DNA of 33,938 nt from a virus. Shown here in pieces: positions 31,615 to 33,938 of the stretch (positions within the stretch are counted from its first letter, which is position 1; the number at the start of each line of letters is the position of its first letter). The stretch is taken from positions 1 to 33,938 of IMG/VR virus record IMGVR_UViG_3300030389_003544; one strand, written 5' to 3'. Under the pieces are notes generated by a model that was given only the letters and a program-made list of their open reading frames with translations, was not told where the DNA came from and did not search any database. Made by a program: the position numbers and the translations under genes.

Positions 31615-32340
31615 TTAACTATCTGCTTTTAATTCACTAGCCTGTGCGTACTGAACAACATCAGCCTCTCTAATTGAAACTCCTAAATATTCTAATATCT
31701 TTACTACAATCTCTCCATGACATCTACTAGATATTTTAAATTCAGTTGATGATGAAGAATCATGAACAGGCTTACCTGCTACAGTGACGTAACTCCATTT
31801 TGGATTATTAGCGTATCTGTAATGATAAGCTATAACTTTTTTTATAGCGTCAGGAAACACGCTAAACTGCTTTGATGTACCACCATCTGCTCCAAGTAAA
31901 GCTATAGGATACTCTATAGATGGCTTGACCAAACTACTTCTAAGTATTTGATTTACATCTTTTGGCTCTACAATATCTAAAGGAATGTGATGTGAAATAT
32001 CGTGATGCTCATCCACATGAATAAACATGGATTCTACATAATCAGCAGTTACAATCACACTTCTTCCCTTGTATGGTACCGATGATTCATTCGCATCTAC
32101 ATCAGATCTAAATAAAAAGGTAGCTATATCTTGCCTTGCCAGCTCTGGAGATAAATTTTCTGCGTATAATCCTTGAGATTTTCTTGTAGGTGATTTTTGC
32201 TTTATTATAGAAAGTCGTTTATTGTATAGCTCAAGTTCAGCTTGCTTTGCTAAAAGGTTAAAGTCAGACGGACTTATAAATCCCCTCTGCTCCTTATTTG
32301 CAAACACCTGAACTAGCTTATATACTTCATCAATCGTCAT
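31615..32340 (-). CDS. Tail ring/adaptor protein (241 aa)
   Basis: N-terminal TIDEVYKLVQVFANKEQRGF followed by ISPSDFNLLAKQAELELYN (residues 2-40) is the recognisable signature (NKEQ.G...P.DFN) of a crAss-like ring protein of the tail barrel. The central part has PLDIVEPKDVNQILRS and the C-terminal part KVIAYHYRYANNPKW and HGEIVVKILEYLGVSIREADVV. It is soluble, without membrane segments. It heads a transcript just after a terminator and a perfect -7 box (32363-32370), which would give tail genes separate expression from capsid genes. Confidence 0.8.
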   Translation of the reverse strand: MTIDEVYKLVQVFANKEQRGFISPSDFNLLAKQAELELYNKRLSIIKQKSPTRKSQGLYAENLSPELARQDIATFLFRSDVDANESSVPYKGRSVIVTADYVESMFIHVDEHHDISHHIPLDIVEPKDVNQILRSSLVKPSIEYPIALLGADGGTSKQFSVFPDAIKKVIAYHYRYANNPKWSYVTVAGKPVHDSSSSTEFKISSRCHGEIVVKILEYLGVSIREADVVQYAQASELKADS

Positions 32341-32362
32341 TATTGTGTATTTTATTCCCTAG

Positions 32363-32370
32363 CAAAAATA
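32363..32370 (-). promoter_or_regulatory. Late promoter -7 box ahead of the tail genes
   Basis: Minus strand TATTTTTG (complement of CAAAAATA, 32363-32370) matches TAnnTTTG exactly and is followed by C, as in other boxes here. It lies 22 nt upstream of the ring protein start. At the -33 spacing there is TTTT from the terminator's T tract rather than TTTG. Its place right after a terminator supports a real promoter. Confidence 0.5.
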
Positions 32371-32389
32371 CAAAATAAATCGACATAAT

Positions 32390-32414
32390 AAAAAAAGGGG
32401 ACCGCTAAGTCCCC
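32390..32414 (-). terminator. Terminator after the 292-aa virion gene
   Basis: On the minus strand GGGGAC - TTAGCG - GTCCCC (arms 32409-32414 and 32397-32402) is followed by seven T residues (A at 32390-32396 on +). It lies 27 nt past the stop of the 292-residue gene. It separates capsid-associated from tail genes. Confidence 0.9.
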
Positions 32415-32441
32415 TACATTATTATATATTACATTAATCCA

Positions 32442-33320
32442 TTATCCATTAAGAGCTTGTAATCTACGTTCTATCTCAGCGTATATCTGCTCTCCCTCAC
32501 CTTCAGAACAGTAATCTACCATTCTTTCAATAGGCTTAACACCGATAGCAGGAACACATATTGTGTTACCTGATGCTACCCATGTAATAGCTTTCTTCTT
32601 CATAGATATAATACCTGACTCTTCAGCCATAATTAATAACTGCTTCATAGTCGTTCTTGGGTCATTCATACCTGCTAAGAAAGCTTTAGGGTTTTTCTCA
32701 GCTTGAACTTTCATGTCCCAACGAATCTCATCTACACTCTTGTTAGTTTTTATACCTAACACCTTAGCATACCCTATAAGGTCATTTAAAGGCATTTTAA
32801 GAGCAGCTTGTACAGCGTCCATAGTTGTACCTACTTGTTCTATTTTTTGTTGTGCAGACTTTTGATCGTCCTTTAAAGTAAATAGAATGTTTTTAGATTT
32901 TATTCTATGAGGATTACTACCATTAGCGTTACAAGTATCTAAGTATTTTTTAAGGGTAGGGTTTGTTTGGTCTACGAAAAGAAAACCATTATTGAAAGCA
33001 ATAGGCTCTCTCATTTTAGCTGTCTCTGGTTGTTCATCAGCATATATAGATGTTTCACCAGGAACGTATCTTATCTTTTTATTTTCACCCGATACAGGGT
33101 CAAATATAATATCCTCAGCTTTTAATAAAGATACAACAGGATACTGTGGCATACCGTTTTTCTTTTTAGCCTTAGGGACTAGCCTATAAACAGAAGCCTT
33201 ATATTCTTGTTTTCTATTAGTAAATTGAGGAGTGAATTTTTTTTCTACTACGGGAGCTTTAGCTTCAACCTTAGTATTCGTAGGAGGCGTTACAGCCTTA
33301 CGAGTTTTTGTTGGTGTCAT
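32442..33320 (-). CDS. Hypothetical virion-associated protein (292 aa)
   Basis: N-terminal 35 residues are Pro/Lys/Thr/Ala-rich and disordered-looking. Next come SVYRLVPKAKKKNG..YPVVSLL (about 43-67), IAFNNGFLFVDQTNPTLKKYL (about 107-127), and CNANGSNPHRI. The C-terminal half is helical (PLNDLIGYAKVLGI, MKQLLIMAEESGI) and ends with ERRLQALNG. No membrane segment or catalytic motif. It lies between a small capsid-side gene and the tail rings and has its own terminators on both sides, so it is probably made in quantity: a capsid-associated or head-completion protein is my inference. No family name can be given. Confidence 0.7.
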   Translation of the reverse strand: MTPTKTRKAVTPPTNTKVEAKAPVVEKKFTPQFTNRKQEYKASVYRLVPKAKKKNGMPQYPVVSLLKAEDIIFDPVSGENKKIRYVPGETSIYADEQPETAKMREPIAFNNGFLFVDQTNPTLKKYLDTCNANGSNPHRIKSKNILFTLKDDQKSAQQKIEQVGTTMDAVQAALKMPLNDLIGYAKVLGIKTNKSVDEIRWDMKVQAEKNPKAFLAGMNDPRTTMKQLLIMAEESGIISMKKKAITWVASGNTICVPAIGVKPIERMVDYCSEGEGEQIYAEIERRLQALNG

Positions 33321-33358
33321 AATAATTATTTTCTAAAATTAACTTAAAGTTTTATAAA

Positions 33359-33381
33359 GGGGGAGAGTAAGTCCCTCCCCC
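33359..33381 (-). terminator. Terminator-like hairpin after the 119-aa gene
   Basis: GGGGGAG (33359-33365) and CTCCCCC (33375-33381) form a perfect 7-bp GC-rich stem with a 9-nt loop. Read on the minus strand it is followed by TTTATAAAACTTT, a weaker T tract. It lies 28 nt past the stop of the 119-residue gene and probably terminates part of the capsid transcript. Confidence 0.75.
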
Positions 33382-33408
33382 AGTAATATAATTAACTATC
33401 TCTAGTTA

Positions 33409-33768
33409 TTAGCTAGCGTCAACTACAGCAATAGATGCACAAGCTGTAACATGCTCGCTGCAAAATACTGAATTTTCACTGTCTGCAATATTGATGAAAC
33501 CAAAGTTACCACCACTTGGTCTATTGATAGCTTCAACAATATCTTGTATAGCTTCTTTGTGCTTACCAGTAGCAACAGTAAGTACAACATGAGCTGCGTC
33601 TATACCTGAATCATCATCATTTTCTTGACTAGATTCAAAGTAAACTCTCAATGCTGTTGCTGTTGCCATCTCAAAATGAGACATTTGACTAGCAGGGAAG
33701 CAAACTACTTCTTCGGTAGCGGCTGCGCTATCAGCAGCAGCACTTGCGAAATATAAATAATTCTCCAT
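33409..33768 (-). CDS. Small Ala-rich virion-type protein (119 aa)
   Basis: An acidic, Ala-rich protein (FASAAADSAAATEEVVCFPA, residues 7-26), followed by beta-like and helical segments (AHVVLTVATGKHKEAIQDIV, about 59-78). It lies 26 nt downstream of the probable major capsid gene and just ahead of a terminator, which implies high expression. Small proteins in this position are often capsid decoration or cement proteins; that is inference from place, size and composition. No membrane segment, no recognised motif. Confidence 0.7.
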   Translation of the reverse strand: MENYLYFASAAADSAAATEEVVCFPASQMSHFEMATATALRVYFESSQENDDDSGIDAAHVVLTVATGKHKEAIQDIVEAINRPSGGNFGFINIADSENSVFCSEHVTACASIAVVDAS

Positions 33769-33794
33769 TTTCTTATGTCTTTATATATTAATAA

Positions 33795-33938
33795 TTATGA
33801 TTTTTTGAACAATAAGAAACGGTTAGGAGCAAATCCTTCAAAACCACGTTCAGTACGGTAGTGACATCGTAATTCGTCAACATCACTAGTTTTGTTTTGT
33901 AGAATAGCACCACCAGTTAACCAGTGCTCCATCTCACG
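33795..33938 (-). CDS. C-terminus of probable major capsid protein (partial, 47 codons in window)
   Basis: On the minus strand an open frame enters from the window's right edge and stops at TAA 33797-33795. The visible residues start REMEHWLTGGAILQNKTSDV and end ERGFEGFAPNRFLLFKKS. A conserved-looking GF.G.AP..F.LFK ending, the place upstream of a small capsid-side gene and the ring/nozzle genes, and the single-gene gap all fit the C-terminus of the major capsid protein. Only the last 47 residues are visible, so the identity is an inference and the start lies outside the window. Confidence 0.55.
   Translation of the reverse strand, partial: REMEHWLTGGAILQNKTSDVDELRCHYRTERGFEGFAPNRFLLFKKS

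Overview
The window looks like part of a lytic podovirus-type phage of a Bacteroidota host, probably a flavobacterium. The DNA is AT-rich. Start codons lack Shine-Dalgarno sequences and instead follow A-rich leaders such as ACCAAAAACTATG. Promoter-like sites match the Bacteroidota form TTTG-N20-TAnnTTTG. The tail proteins resemble those of crAss-like phages and related marine flavobacterial podoviruses. No integrase, terminase, portal, DNA polymerase, lysis gene, tRNA, rRNA, CRISPR array or insertion sequence was seen. The right edge cuts a gene that is probably the major capsid protein.

Left arm (about 1-9217, + strand). Tightly packed, often overlapping early and middle genes. A first block of small unknown genes (81-2889) follows a promoter at 28-59. 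A second block (2953-6704) follows a related promoter at 2896-2917. It encodes an ERF annealing protein, a RecE-like PD-(D/E)XK exonuclease, a small HTH protein, a short protein with an SSB-type acidic tail (DDLPF), a replisome-organiser-like protein and a DnaB-type helicase, so it is a recombination and replication module. A third block (6710-9217) holds small genes, including a DUF1599/Nmad-like protein, two further PD-(D/E)XK-like nucleases and a membrane-anchored basic protein.

Convergence zone (9218-9534). The two arms face each other here. It holds a 43-codon minus-strand gene, a strong minus-strand terminator for the late operon, a leader-like sequence matching the one after the 4762-4787 terminator, and short inverted repeats.

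Right arm (9535-33938, - strand). Late virion genes in transcription order: capsid protein C-terminus, small 119-residue protein, 292-residue protein, two tail ring proteins, a 3592-residue tail nozzle/muzzle-type protein, then three proteins of 406, 475 and 2461 residues whose order parallels T7 gp14-gp15-gp16 (DNA-ejection proteins). Terminators after the 119-residue and 292-residue genes would lower expression stepwise from capsid to tail.

The most striking object is the 3592-residue protein. Its first 60 or so residues and its last 1700 or so read as one nozzle-type tail protein, but about 1800 residues of beta-rich modules, coiled coils and nine tandem 11-residue repeats lie between them. 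I infer a fibre or adhesin arm grown out of the tail nozzle. The second is a pair of early promoters sharing a GTAAA-N4/5-TTTAC inverted repeat butted against the -7 box, with a candidate HTH regulator encoded in the same arm.
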